A stretch of 64,000 nucleotides of DNA, taken from the NCBI GenBank assembly GCA_021234155.1, contig JAJEKV010000015.1:3318852-3382851 (forward strand), written 5' to 3'. This document shows positions 12,361 to 23,371 of this stretch, piece by piece. The first letter of the stretch is position 1. Each line of letters opens with the position of its first letter. The notes beneath the pieces were generated by a model. That model searched no databases, had not been told where the DNA came from, and saw only the letters and a list, made by a program, of their open reading frames with translations. Origin of the DNA: Isoetes taiwanensis. Lineage: Eukaryota > Streptophyta > Lycopodiopsida > Isoetales > Isoetaceae. Made by a program: the position numbers and the translations under genes.

Positions 12361-12764
12361 TATAATACAAACCATTACGTACAGCGTTAAATTAAATTCC
12401 CCTTAAACCCCCCTTTTTGTTTGGAATTGCATATTCACGGGGGGTGGCATTAGGGCAACAAGCCTATGAGTATGTTTTGCGCATTACAAAATCAACACCA
12501 TATAGTATATTTTATCGAAATCTTATAATTATTTACAAATCTTGTTATCTGAGTATAACAAATTCTATACATCTATACTCCTAAGCGAGAACTTTGTTAT
12601 GCAGGGGTGTAGATTAAGGAATAAGGGGGTGAATATGCCTATCAACAGCTCATGTTGTAGAAGTCACCGGGTGAATATACTGCCAAACAAAAATATGCAC
12701 CCAAACAAAGGGGTTTAAGGGGGGAATTTAATTTTAAAGCATGTAATATAATGGTTTGTATTAT
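12361..12764. mobile_element. MITE family A, copy 2 (internal part inverted relative to copy 1)
   Basis: Starts ATAATACAAACCATTA and ends with its reverse complement TAATGGTTTGTATTAT; the arms continue with TTAAATTCCCCTTAAACCCC and its complement. The middle is the reverse complement of the middle of the 1847-2223 copy, for example AAATCAACACCATATAGTA here against TACTATATGGTGTTGATTT there. No coding potential. The extra terminal bases shared by both ends suggest the true TIR extends to ATAATAC. Confidence 0.82.
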
Positions 12765-12789
12765 GACTTTCTACTTAGTAATTTTACCA

Positions 12790-12914
12790 CAAGATGTGCA
12801 ATGCTCTGATTTAATATCTAGCATTATAACATAGGGTTTTTTTTTGTTTTGTCTTGTTTTTTCTCTAAGGTTTTCATATATGATTTGGTGTAGTAATTCA
12901 TCGGTGTACTAAAT
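12790..12914 (+). repeat. Host repeat R, copy 2, left half
   Basis: Matches 4283-4385, sharing AATATCTAGCATTATA, TTTTGTCTTGTT, TCTCTAAGGTTTTCATAT and TTCATCGG. The match stops exactly where copia element 2 begins and resumes at 19196. Confidence 0.75.
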
Positions 12915-13686
12915 TGTTGAAAGAAAATGTGAGTCATGTCATATTATGAGAGCGATGCAGTTATTTACTTGATCAAATAAATCTTTGATGAAGCTTATAC
13001 ACATGTAGATGCGACTACAGCATCCTAATAGCATTGTGGCATCATTGCAAACCTTAAAACTATGGAAGTTGGCTAAAGGTTAATGAGTAGGTTGTGGTTA
13101 ATGTGTTAGTGGTAAACATTGAAGAAATAAGTTATATATTAAATATTCAAAGGTTGAGCTTTCGAATATGCGTTTTGGAAAGCATGTGGAATATTCGAAT
13201 AGAAGATTTTGCTTGAAAAAAGAAAGTTGTCAGGCAATGCTAAACGGCCGGGAATTTATTATATTATAAGGTGGAGTGAGAGCTCTGAAGAGTGTCGGGT
13301 CCAAAATTTTTAGATGAAAGTCTCATATATATTCGATTGGAAATGGTCAACGCGTTACTCACAGGAACTTTCAGTCCAATCCCTGCATAGTGAGCGATTA
13401 CAATAGTTGATGTTGGGATTTTAATGGTTGAAGGAATATAATCTAGGGGAAGTTGCCTAGTATATTCTTGTTATTGATTGAAGACCAAGTTGAGCAAGGA
13501 ATTAATGATATAATGTGGCTTCCTTGCTAGGGAGAAGGACTTGATCCATATGCTAAAGTTATTGTAAGTATTAAGGTTTGTCAGCATAGCTTTTGCTTGA
13601 ATGATCATAAGTGTGAGAATTTTATTTAGTCTAAAGACATCTTTGCTTGGATTAAGTTGTGTACAAGTGTTGTCAAATTCTAGCGA
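12915..13686 (+). repeat. 5' LTR of copia element 2
   Basis: Starts TGTTGAAAGAAAATGTGAG and matches 18431-19195 along its length, for example at GTTGATGTTGGGATTTTAA and AAGTGTTGTCAA. The end is read as CTAGCGA where the 3' copy has CTAACA. Confidence 0.85.
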
Positions 13687-13700
13687 TTAATTATCGAGGC
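13687..13700 (+). other. Degenerate primer-binding site of copia element 2
   Basis: TTAATTATCGAGGC directly follows the 5' LTR and resembles the initiator-tRNA-Met site TTGGTATCAGAGC with three or four changes. Position supports the call more than sequence does. Confidence 0.5.
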
Positions 13701-13729
13701 GATAAATCGGAAAAGCAAGATGTCTACTT

Positions 13730-14690
13730 TCGATTCAGGCTATCTACAAACCATTAAAGTGCAAAGGAGAAGCGAGGTTTGAGATTTGGAAACAAGGCAT
13801 TCAGTGTTAGAATTTGAAAAAATTGGCAAGGTACTTGATTGATCCTAATGTGGTTATCACAGTGATTGTGGTATCACGGAGGAGGAAAAGTCAAGCGCTG
13901 ACTCTGTGGCTAGGAGCTGGTGAAAGAGGTGGAGGCGCGGAACTAATGGAAGCAAGAAGGTTACTCAGAGTGACAGTGTAGGATGAGCCCAAGAATAATG
14001 GAAGCTCAATCCATAATATGTCAAAAGAGGTAGGGACAGCCTCAAGCTAAAACTAGGAAATGAAGTCTCCTGAGATGTAAATTTATATTGCTGGAAGCTT
14101 AATTGTAAGTCTCTTCTCAAATAGATGTATTGGAAAAGTTGAAAAATTAAAGCTGTATGATCTGAAGGAATAATATTGCTGAATTTGCAGGAAAATTTGA
14201 ATCAATAATTTACTGGCTTAGAAGCAGGAAGTTATGTTAGTAGGGACCTCCAACTGCAAGCATTTCTCCCTGTAGAAATGCACCACGGTTAGCTACTTTC
14301 ATTAGAAAGTAGTAGCATTAGAATGAGAGAACATACTTCTATTAGAATGATAGGGCAATTTGAAGCGGTCCAAAAGGAGATATTAGTATTCGAGCTGTGT
14401 TTGTGCAGAAAAAAGCGAAAAGTGTAAATAAATTTAGTCCATAACTTTCTTGTGATGCTTATGGCCACCTTAAAATATTGCCCTAAACTTGGAAAGGGAT
14501 TTATTTTGTGCTTGTAGAGGTAAAGGCCACCTGCTTAAACATAAGTCCAAAAAGAAGGAAGAAAAAGTTTGAAGGTAAAAAAAGGTGGAGGATTAAAAGC
14601 TAAACCTAATGCAATATTTTCGAAACAAGCGAGAGGAAGGTGACAGGATCAAACATTGAGGAGTAAAGTATGTCCTGGAAGCATTTCTAA
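13730..14690 (+). pseudogene. gag remnant of copia element 2
   Basis: Near 13750-13840 a fragmented F-E-IW-K-GIQ block followed by NLKKLARYLID parallels the gag start of copia element 1. A weak cysteine/histidine cluster (C-A-C-R-G-K-G-H-L-L-K-H) near 14500-14550 may be the remains of the zinc knuckle, though its second cysteine spacing is wrong. Frames are repeatedly shifted, so no product is expected. Confidence 0.5.
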
Positions 14691-15028
14691 GATAATAAAA
14701 TTTAATACTGATGCTCTTATCTTGAATTCAGGGTACGAGGGTAGTGACGAAGCTCAAAAGCTAAAAATGTCGAGGAGAAAAGAAGGAGGACATATGCACG
14801 GTTGGAAATGGGGAATTAGAAAAGATTGAGAGTCTTTGCTGGAGTTCTCGGGATTGTTTGATCTAGAAAGGAGAAGGCTGTAAAGTTAAAAATGTGTTGT
14901 GCATACGGGACTAATAAGAAATCTTATTTCAATATGCCGGTTGGTTGATCTTGGCTATAAAGTTGTGTTTGAAAAACTTCATTGTAATATTTTTCTTTGG
15001 TAATAAAAATGTTTGTGGGGAAAAGAGT

Positions 15029-15209
15029 TGGGAATTTATATGGATTAAGCGGACAACATTTGATGTCGGTGTATCAATTTCTTTGACTTATCCATCTCTG
15101 AAAATCGGCATAATTATGTCATAGAATTTATATGGATTAAACCGGACAACATTTGATGTCGATTATCAATTTGCTGACTTATCCATCTCACGAAAATTAT
15201 GTCATGTTA
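15029..15209 (+). repeat. Tandem duplication of about 90 bp inside copia-2 pol
   Basis: 15029-15122 and 15123-15209 both read GAATTTATATGGATTAA then CGGACAACATTTGATGTCG, TATCAATTT, GACTTATCCATCTC and AATTATGTCAT. The two copies differ by small indels and a few substitutions. Copia element 1 has no such duplication, so it arose within this copy or lineage. Confidence 0.82.
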
Positions 15210-17047
15210 ATCACCGCTGCAATAGAGGTATTAAACAGGAAGTTCATTAATGCGGCCTGGCTTAATCTGAAAAACCGTATGCATGTGATGTATGCTTGTA
15301 AACATGATTACCTTTTTAAGAAAAAAAGGAAACATGAAACAAAGAGGTATTTTGGATTTGGTGCATCTTGATTTGTGTGGACCATAGTATTTGTTAGTTT
15401 GAGTGGGAAGAGGTACTTCATGACTCTAATAGATGATTCGGTAGAAAAACTAAAGTGTATTGCATTAAAACTAAGGATCAGGCTTTGAAAATTCAAACAA
15501 TTTGTTAATGAGATGGTAAGAAGCAGGAAGAGGATCAAATGTTTGAGTGAAGCCGAGGAGGAGGTGAGTTCCCTATCGGGGAGAATTTAAGGTTTGCAAG
15601 AATAAGGGCATTAAAGCCCAGCTAACTTGTAGTCATTCCCCACAGCGAGAATGGTGTAGCTGAAAGGAAAAGAGCAGAGCAATTTTAAAAATCTTTGTTA
15701 GGAGCATGTTAAATCGGCCGAAGGTTTCTGCCAAATTTTTATGGGAAGAAGTTCAAGCTGCTGTGACTATTAGAACTATGTTGCCATGCTGGTATACATG
15801 GTGGAATTCACGATATGCTTTGGTGGGGGAAAAGAAACCAAATTATAATTTGAGAGTGTATGGATGCTTAGCATTTGTTCATATACCAAGAAAGCGAGAA
15901 AAAAAAATAGATGGCCAGGGCTCTAATTACATATCTAGTGGTACGATATTGATCCAAGGCTTATAGGCTATATGATCCTAAAGCAAGAAGAGTAATTGTT
16001 AGTAGAGATGTTTCTTTTGATGAGGACAAGTTTACAAGTGTTATCAGGACCTATAAAGCTACACGAAAATGTTGGATTGGTAGAGCTGAGAATACTAGTG
16101 ATTCTCGACATTAATACAAATTTAGTCCTTTTTCATATTTATTATTTTCGTGTGATATAAACTTGGGTAGATTAGGATTGTATTGCTGTCAGGTATCACT
16201 AATAAAATCAGTAGAGATTAATCTGAGATATTGATCTTTGAGGTACGGAAACATAAGCAGAAATTTGGAAAAGTGAAGACTCATTAGGGGGGAGGTGAAG
16301 AAGAAGAAGAATCAATAGACACACAAGTCGGGTTGAAGGTCCGGTACCTATAGTTCAGCAACAATCTCAAGTAAAAAAGAAAGAATAGCGAAGTGCAAAA
16401 GCACTAAGCGAGTTTGGTGAGACTAAAATGCATGGTCGATAATTTTGCGGAAGGAGTAGGAAGTGCAAGATGAGAGCAGGGAACATGAGGTAAAGCAGTA
16501 TTTTGAAATTTTGATGCATCTAAATCACGGAAGTACCTTAGATGATATTCTAGTTTCAAATGACAAGAAGCGGTGGCTAAATGTATAAGAAAAGAGGAAA
16601 TGCGTTCTTTTAATAAGGGGGCGATACTTTTGAAGCGATGGACACTCGGAAGGTAGAATATAGTAGGCAATAAATGGTTTGAATAAGCGGAGCGGATATT
16701 GTCTGGCTCTGGCAGGTACGGTTGCTTTCGGGGTTTCTCACGAGAAGAGTCGGGGATTTTTGATGAAACATTTTCTCCTTTAGATTCACATGAGCGATTG
16801 TAGAATACTATTGGCTTTAGCAAATGCATGGAATCTAGAAGTGCATCATGGATGTAAAGCGCTTTTAAATGCTAAAATTAGATGAGAAATTTCATGAAAC
16901 AAGCACCGGGGATTTGAACAAGGGAAGATAAGGTTTGGAAATTGAAAAGAGGCGGTTGTAATTTGAGACAATCTCTAGCAAAGGTAGTACAATGGCGGAC
17001 TCTTATCTTATTGAGCGAGTTTGAGTAAAAAACATATTCTAGGGTAT

Positions 17048-17335
17048 GTAAAAAGTATTATTTAGTGACCAAAAAGTACCTAAAAAGGTACCCGCCAATT
17101 TAGATGCGAAAGATTTACCATGTAATATCTGTAAAAGTACAAAACTTTTATATATATTTTTGGTCTCAGGTAGCATTATCTTTAGCAACTTTGAATATTA
17201 ATCGTCCTTGACTTTTTTATTTTTGGATATTTTGTCTTAGTTTAATGAAAACAAAAATGAGAAGAAAGTACGATTCACGAGAGTACCTGAATTATTGCAC
17301 TGGGAGTTCGAAAGTGGTACACTAACATGCTTTAC
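17048..17335. mobile_element. TIR element family B, copy 2, inserted in copia-2 pol
   Basis: A 288-bp block matching 8737-9019. It lies between the KVWKLKR and YVDD motifs of reverse transcriptase, a different place from copy 1. The first bases GTAAAAAGTATTATTTAG resemble the reverse complement of the last 30 bases (ending ACTAACATGCTTTAC). Non-coding and AT-rich. No clear target duplication. Confidence 0.68.
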
Positions 17336-18420
17336 CCATTTAATTTAGTTTTTGGTGTTGGAATTTATATACAGTTGGATATTAAGATGGTTGGTGCATT
17401 ATTGCTTGCTTTATATGTTGATGACAACATTATGGTGAAGCTAAAGGTACAAAATGTTTATTGATGTGCAAAAGGTTGTTGAAAGCCGATTTGAAATGTG
17501 GGACGGAGGAACTTACAAAGTTTTGGGATTGAGGTGTCAAGAAATAGGGATAAAGGTACCATCATTTTAACTCAAAGGAAGCTGATTAGAGGTATGTGAA
17601 ATTTCAAATGAAAAAGATGTAACATTAGTAAAACTCTTTCTTTATGCAGGATACAAGCTTTTCCTCTTATTTATGTCCTACAAGCCAGTAAGAAGGAGGA
17701 AAATTATGGAAAAGAATTCCATATAGATTATGACGAGGTGCACAACTATGTTGCTAATTGCCTGAGGCCGGATATTGCTCATAGTGTAAACATGCTTTCG
17801 ATAGATATAACAATGATCAGGGGAAAGATCATTGGATTAACATAAAAGCATTAATTACGAGAGATATTTAAAAAGAGCATTATGGATACAAATTTCCTTT
17901 GATTCAAAAAGCTTATATTATTTGCTTTTTTTGTGATCTTGTAGGCGGGGAGAGATTTAGATGCAAAGAAAGGAAGTCAACATTAGGATACCTTGATGCT
18001 TGGAGGAGGTCTTGTAGCTTGGAGTACAAAAAGCAATAATCTATAGCATTGTCAAGTACTTGAAGCGAGTATGCCTCGACCACATTATGTGCAAAGAACT
18101 AATATGGGAAGAAAGGAGGTTAATTTTAGAACTTGGGGTTAGGCGGTAAACTCTAGTGAGATGTATGTGGCAACTGACACAATTTTGCATAGCCATGACA
18201 GAAAATCGATGTAATGCATGAAAGATCCGGAAGCATATATAGAATTAGAAATGCATTTCATTAGGGATGCGGTATGCAAGGAGTTGGTCAGTTAAACTAT
18301 ATTGAAATGCAGATAAGCGAGTAGCGAATATTTTTAACAAAGGTTTAGCGAGAGAAAAGAGTTCAGCAGTGAGAAAACAAATCATGCATGCAGTTGGATA
18401 TGACATAAGGAGATATGACA

Positions 18421-18430
18421 TGAAGGGAAG
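18421..18430 (+). other. Polypurine tract of copia element 2
   Basis: TGAAGGGAAG immediately precedes the 3' LTR, as in copia element 1 (ATGAAGGGAA). Confidence 0.6.
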
Positions 18431-19195
18431 TGTTGAAAATGTGAGTCATGTCATATTATGAGGCAGTCTGAGTTGTTGCTGATCAAAATAAATCTTGATG
18501 AAGCTTATACATGTAGATGGAAACTACAACATCTAATAGCGTGTGGCATCATTATTTACGTACAAGACTATGGAAGTTGGCTAAAGTTAATGAGTAAGGT
18601 TAATGGTTAATGTGTTGGTAGTAAACATTGAAGAAATAAGTTATATATTAAATATTCAAGGTTCATTTCGAATATCGTTTTGAAAGAAAGCATGTGGGAT
18701 ATTTGAATGAAGATTTTTGCTTGAAGAAAAATGATCAGGCAATGCTAAACCCGTGATTTGTACTAATATAAGGTGGAGGCGAGGAGCTCACGAAGAGATG
18801 ATATTAGGGTCCAAGAATTTTTATAGATGAGTCTCATATATGATCGATTGGAAATGGTCAGCGTTGCCTCACGAGGAACTCAGTCAATCCCTACTACAGT
18901 GAAGCAGTGCAATAGTTGATGTTGGGATTTTAATGGTTGAAGGAATATAATCTAGAGGAAGTTGCCTAGTATATTGCTTACAGTATTGTTCAAGACAAGT
19001 TGAGGGGAAAGGAATTATTGACCATAATGTGGCTTCCTTGCTAGGGAGGAAAAGGACGTCCTTATGCTAAAGTTATTGTGAAGTGTAAAAGGTTTGATAA
19101 GCATCCTTTAGCTTGAATGATCATAAGTGTGAAATTTTATTTAGTCTAAGGCATACTGGCAGGATTAAGTTGTACAAGTGTTGTCAATTCTAACA
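18431..19195 (+). repeat. 3' LTR of copia element 2
   Basis: Starts TGTTGAAAATGTGAGTCATG and ends GTCAATTCTAACA. Direct repeat of 12915-13686 with many small indels. Confidence 0.87.
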
Positions 19196-19340
19196 TAGAA
19201 AATAATATTTCTAGAGTACACACACCCTTTGTTAACCATTGATTTTAGAAAAGGCAAAATCTGGTGGAGGCTTATTTTTGTGGTGGGTATGAATATCCTC
19301 CCATTATTTTTAGGGTTTTAGGGTTGTGTAGTTAGGGCCA
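19196..19340 (+). repeat. Host repeat R, copy 2, right half
   Basis: Continues the match to 4386-4535 after copia element 2, sharing TATTTCTAGAGT, GAATATCCTCCCATTATT and TTTTAGGGTTTT. Together with 12790-12914 it reconstructs the occupied site. Confidence 0.75.
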
Positions 19341-20290
19341 TAATCAAGGTGTACTTAGTTTCACAGAATTCTGAGGAGCTTCAAAATCGCTTTCTGAACT
19401 TGGGCTGCGGGATCTGAGATCTATGGAAAGTGAAAGAAAGAGAGAGGAGATGGGGAGAGCGAGGGGCTAGCCGAGCCCAGTAGGAACTATTTCATACGTC
19501 TTTGATTCCCGCGCCTCCAATTGTAGAAGCATTCTTTCCTTGCCTCACAAATCCGGCGGTCGCGGCGGTTTTTCTTTCGGATTTCCGGCCTGCATATTTA
19601 AAATTCCTCGTTCAGGCAACAGTTAGTCTCAGGTTTCATTCACGGCCAATTCTGTAGTTTTAGAATCACGCCATTAAGTTTAGGGTGGGTTCTGCATTTC
19701 TTGTGAAGCTCTTAAGCTTGGTGAGGTTTCAAACATCATGTGGGGTACTGGATTCGAAGGAGAATTTTGGTAATTAAGACCCAGTTAAAGCCCTGCCTCA
19801 GATTGCCACCTTAGGCAGGAAAACGGAGTTTCTCCTCCTGGACACTTTGCATTTTATAATTTAAAATGAAAGCATACTTAACTGCTAGGCTTGCTTACTT
19901 CAAAGATCTTTGAAAGATTCCTAAAATTCCATAAAAAATTTTTGTGGCCAGGATGTGACAATTTAGTTAATTTAGGTACCTTTTTTTTTGAGGGTTGATT
20001 GAACATAACTAGTGCAAAAACTTAAATAGCAATTTTATCCTCTATTTTAGAACAAAAATAGTTACTTATGTAAAGATGTATAAAAAGAATAAAAAAAAAT
20101 AGCAAAAGGGTAGTAGAGTGACAAAAAGAAATGATATATTCAAGGTTGTGAAAAGTTAATACAAAATTAGACAAAATTGTCAAAAATATAGGAGCATTTG
20201 TGAGACGATCATCACGCACTTTCTCCATTCTTTACATGTTAGTCATCGGACAAACTTGACTAGGCAGGTAGGGATTGCATCTCATCCCTC
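19341..20290. other. Intergenic DNA with a GC-richer, 5'-UTR-like patch
   Basis: About 19430-19640 is locally GC-rich, with a purine run (GAAAGAAAGAGAGAGGAGA) and a pyrimidine-rich GGCGGTCGCGGCGG segment, unlike its AT-rich surroundings. It could be the upstream region of a lost gene, but no coding exon follows that I can support. The rest is AT-rich with a T-run near 19980. Confidence 0.35.
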
Positions 20291-21329
20291 ATTTCCATTT
20301 ATTCGGTGCAGGCCTTCATCACCGAGCTACTCTCAAAAGCTAGAATCTTCGAGCAGTCTGCCTCCCACTTTGTCTACCAGTGAGTGCTATATCTCTTTTT
20401 TGTAGCCACCTTTTGGCTTGTTTTGTCTAATCCACATGCAGCCTTATTAAAAGTTTGAGTGACCATCACGTAACTTATTCGCGTAGTCGAGAACAAAGTC
20501 ATATCACGAGAACCTTTACTTCAGTTAGATCTATGGCAGCCAGTGCTTGCTTTGGACTTAGCTCTCTTTCCCACTCACTGCTTTTATCTCGAAAGTATAA
20601 ACCCCCTTTGAAAGCATTGGCGGCGTACGTTCTCATCCGGTGCGCTTGACGGGTGGAATTCCATCCTCTTGACACCTCGATTACTTTAGCCAGCCAAAAT
20701 GGCCTCCGGATTCATCATTGTCAATTTGGGACATTTATGAGCATTCAGCACTACGAATCTACGAGGCGAACGGATACTCGAGCAACTTATTATGGCACAT
20801 CGTACGGGGCGGTGTACATGACTCTGTCATCTTCGCCGAGCTAGCCAATATCTCTACATATTTCCTCTTGATTCTCAACTTGCCTGGGGAGGTTGCCTAG
20901 ATGGCGGAGTTGAATATGGCGGTCTTCGACCTTATAATGAAAGCTTGCAACATGTCACGTTCTTGAGAAACAAGTGAGGCCACCATAAAGCATGTGCCTC
21001 CCAGAGTGGTTGGCAGGGGTGAATACTTGTCTCAATAATATAATCAATGATTTGTTTGAATCAAATCTCTTTACTCCTTTACTCTTTTGTGATTTCTTTA
21101 AAAGCTTTTTAGAGGCATTTTCTCTGTGAAGAGCATGGAACTAGTATTAGGGGATGGTCTGAATGAATTGAATACACAACTGGCATTTGCTGCTGCAGAG
21201 GATGTGGCATATTTCTTTCCTTGTAGATGGCCTTGCCATCTAAGTGAGCCTGATCTGATCTTGAAATGTAATGTTTCGAGGGCTCAATACGGTGACCCGG
21301 TTGATCTCAGAAAATCCATTCTTTGAATC
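20291..21329. other. Unassigned DNA next to the DUF7869-type pseudogene
   Basis: An AG-preceded open stretch at about 20312-20382 (plus strand, starting AFITELLSKAR) followed by GTGAG looks like an internal exon. The plus-strand stretch around 20718-20900 is also open and protein-like, starting MSIWDIYEHSALRIYE. I do not recognise either. Part of 21100-21330 may be the degraded 3' end of the minus-strand pseudogene. Confidence 0.3.
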
Positions 21330-22650
21330 ATAAGTTTTTCCAATAACTTCGATAATGCGGGCGGATTGGCAGGAATCTTGAACCAACCTCAATCATTGCT
21401 GGTAGGGTGAGAGCTTTTAGAGCAAGGCGTTTAAGAACCTCTTGAACATCGATCAATTTGATCGTGTATGACCAATAGCGAGAGCAATCTTCACCTTCTT
21501 GAAGATTTGTTTCTCTGTATAACGATAAGCAAACAACGCTTTGTTCTTATTTTCCTTGTCGTGTTGTCTAGGCGGGAATCTGAGGCAGGTGGTATATGTT
21601 CTAGATTGGAAAGAAGCATTCAATATTGTGATAGTGAGAGATTTGGATCGGCATGAATGTTTGGATAATTCAAAAATGCCTTGCAAGATGGTTTCCATTT
21701 AAATACCATAGCACCAACTTAACATGCGGATGTAAGAATCTTTGCCCAAGTAGATATCCTTGGGCACATTGATGAAAATGTGGTAGGGTGGTCTTCTGGT
21801 CCATTTCATCAATAACAAGTGTAGTTGAGTGGTTGTTCAGTGCTTTCTTCACATGTTTTTGTCAATTTTCTCCTTTCCAGGTATTTTGTTCTGCATTGCT
21901 TGTTGAGTTTCTCCTTCAGTAAATAAAATGAAAATATGTTTAGGAAAGAACCTACTTTTTAGTTAGAATTAAGAGGCAAGAGCGTCGGAAGCTTACTTTT
22001 AGTGTAAAGTGTCCTTGCATTTTTGTCTGCGAGCTTTTTAATTGAGCATGTACTTTCAGCAGACATCCCGTTGCTTTCTGAGAATGATTGCGCGAAAACT
22101 CTTTTTCGAGCATAGTAAAGTAAGAGTAGCGAATAGCGTTCTCCGACCTCAACACATCTCCTTTATAATTATATAAGTAGACTTCTTGTTTTACCGTGAA
22201 ATTGTCACTCAAGTGAATGGTACATGAAACATTGGGAGTTTTCTCGCCGAAGACTCCTTAAAACACTACATCGAGGAAACATTGAAGGGCATGAATTACG
22301 GATATACCTCTGAATGGCATTAGTCATTAATGCTGGATTCTTGTCAAGCCTTTTCTTGACTGGTCAAGTAGATACTTTTCAAAGCATGAATCAATTTGAA
22401 GGCCGTTTGGCCAGGCGGTATTATTTTCAAAGCTGTGTAAGTAAACTTCTCACCACAATTGGGCCTAATATTGAAGGCGGCAGCCCCTTTAGTCTAGCGA
22501 GAGTCATTGAAGCTGTAACTATATGAATCAAGCCTCAATTCCTTTAGTCAATCTTAAGCAAACAACGTTCGAACACTTGATAACTGTATGTGTTGCATAA
22601 GTGAGCCTAGATCCATGAGTTTCTTTTCTTCTAACGGTTGTACATGCTTT
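21330..22650 (-). pseudogene. DUF7869-type protein pseudogene (transposon-associated)
   Basis: Read on the minus strand across frameshifts, the order is: an IDEMDQKTTLPHF segment at about 21770-21815; a block with HVKLVLW-like and NGNHLA at about 21670-21740; a KENKNKALFAYRYTEK segment at about 21510-21560; then KKVKIALAIGHTR at about 21455-21495, where one missing base hides a GHTH-DQID motif. From memory of the family, MDQ, then D-N-x-KENKN, then VGHTHxDID are the hallmarks of proteins annotated DUF7869 in plants and animals, often in repeats and probably nucleases. Upstream open segments at 21952-22212 may be its N-terminal part. At least three frameshifts: not functional. Sure of the motifs, less sure of the exact limits. 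Confidence 0.6.
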
Positions 22651-23371
22651 CTTGTGTAAGTCGGCTTAAGATTCTTACTTGTAGGGGCTTTGAATTGAAC
22701 ATGGAGTCTTGTGGCCGGTAGGTCTGCGTCGAGACATCAACATGAGGTGTTTCTTAGATGAGATCAACGCCAAGGGTGTACTTGTAGATCTTTGAGAGGT
22801 TTGATGTGGGCAAGTCACAGGGGAGAGTGCTTTCCTCTCTCTGGGAAAATGTCGAGGTTAGTGGCGTAGTTGACCAGCTCTGCGTGTAAAGTAAAGGCTA
22901 CGGGGGTTGAGTATGGTATTTGCTCCCACTTGTTGTAGTACCATTGTAGAAATGGATGGGTGGTAATTTTCCTCTAGGGAGGGAACCTACGATGGACTAT
23001 GGGCGGCGTACAAAAATTAGCTGGAGGAGGTAATTAGGAGCTCTCTCTAGCTTTGTGGTGAGTAAAACGCTGGTAAGGGGAGCAAACAAGCGTTTCCCCA
23101 GGGAAGCGGTGTGATGAGAAAATTAAACCTTGAGTGGTGGAAAGAAGGCAGGAGTGGTAAATCTTGATAAGCTCAACAATTTTGGGTATTTGGAGATATC
23201 CGGAGCTAGAATATTCGCGGCTACTTCTGGTGTCACATTGAGGAGGTGTGGCTTTCATTTCGGGAGGGCACAGAAACTGAGGAGTTGGAAGCTCTGGGTT
23301 CTTTCTCTCGAGCCATACTCGAAAGGGTGAAATCACCTTTGTATAAGGCCTCTGGCGAAGAGCAGGAGCCC
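22651..23371. other. Region upstream of the DUF7869-type pseudogene
   Basis: Small overlapping frames on both strands at 23034-23336, none recognised. If the pseudogene was once expressed, this segment and the palindrome cluster beyond it would be its promoter side. Confidence 0.3.

Larger units (their letters stand above)
14690..18330 (+). pseudogene. pol remnant of copia element 2 (integrase, RT, RNase H)
   Basis: Integrase is clear: LDLVHLDLCGP at 15352-15384, GKRYFMTLIDD-like at 15400-15440, ENGVAERK at 15645-15670, then an 86-codon open stretch (15706-15966) with MLNRPKVSAKFLWEE and LRVYGCLAFVHIP. A YDPKARRVIVSRDV block follows near 15970-16010. Reverse transcriptase shows HHMDVK-like at 16840-16860, FMKQAPG-like at 16890-16912, KVWKLKR at 16930-16955 and LYVDDN at 17409-17427. 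RNase H shows VAWSTKSNN near 18010-18040 and HERSKHIELE-like at 18218-18258. The inserted TIR element separates the reverse transcriptase motifs. Confidence 0.82.
12915..19195 (+). mobile_element. Copia element 2, complete but degenerate LTR retrotransposon
   Basis: LTRs at 12915-13686 and 18431-19195 start TGTTGAAA; the 3' copy ends CTAACA. The interior has a degenerate initiator-tRNA-Met primer site, gag, integrase, reverse transcriptase, RNase H and a purine tract in copia order. It is inserted in host repeat R. The flanking five bases (TAAAT left, TAGAA right) are only a weak target duplication. Pol contains a ~90-bp tandem duplication (15029-15209) and a 288-bp TIR element (17048-17335). 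Frames are broken throughout. Confidence 0.88.
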
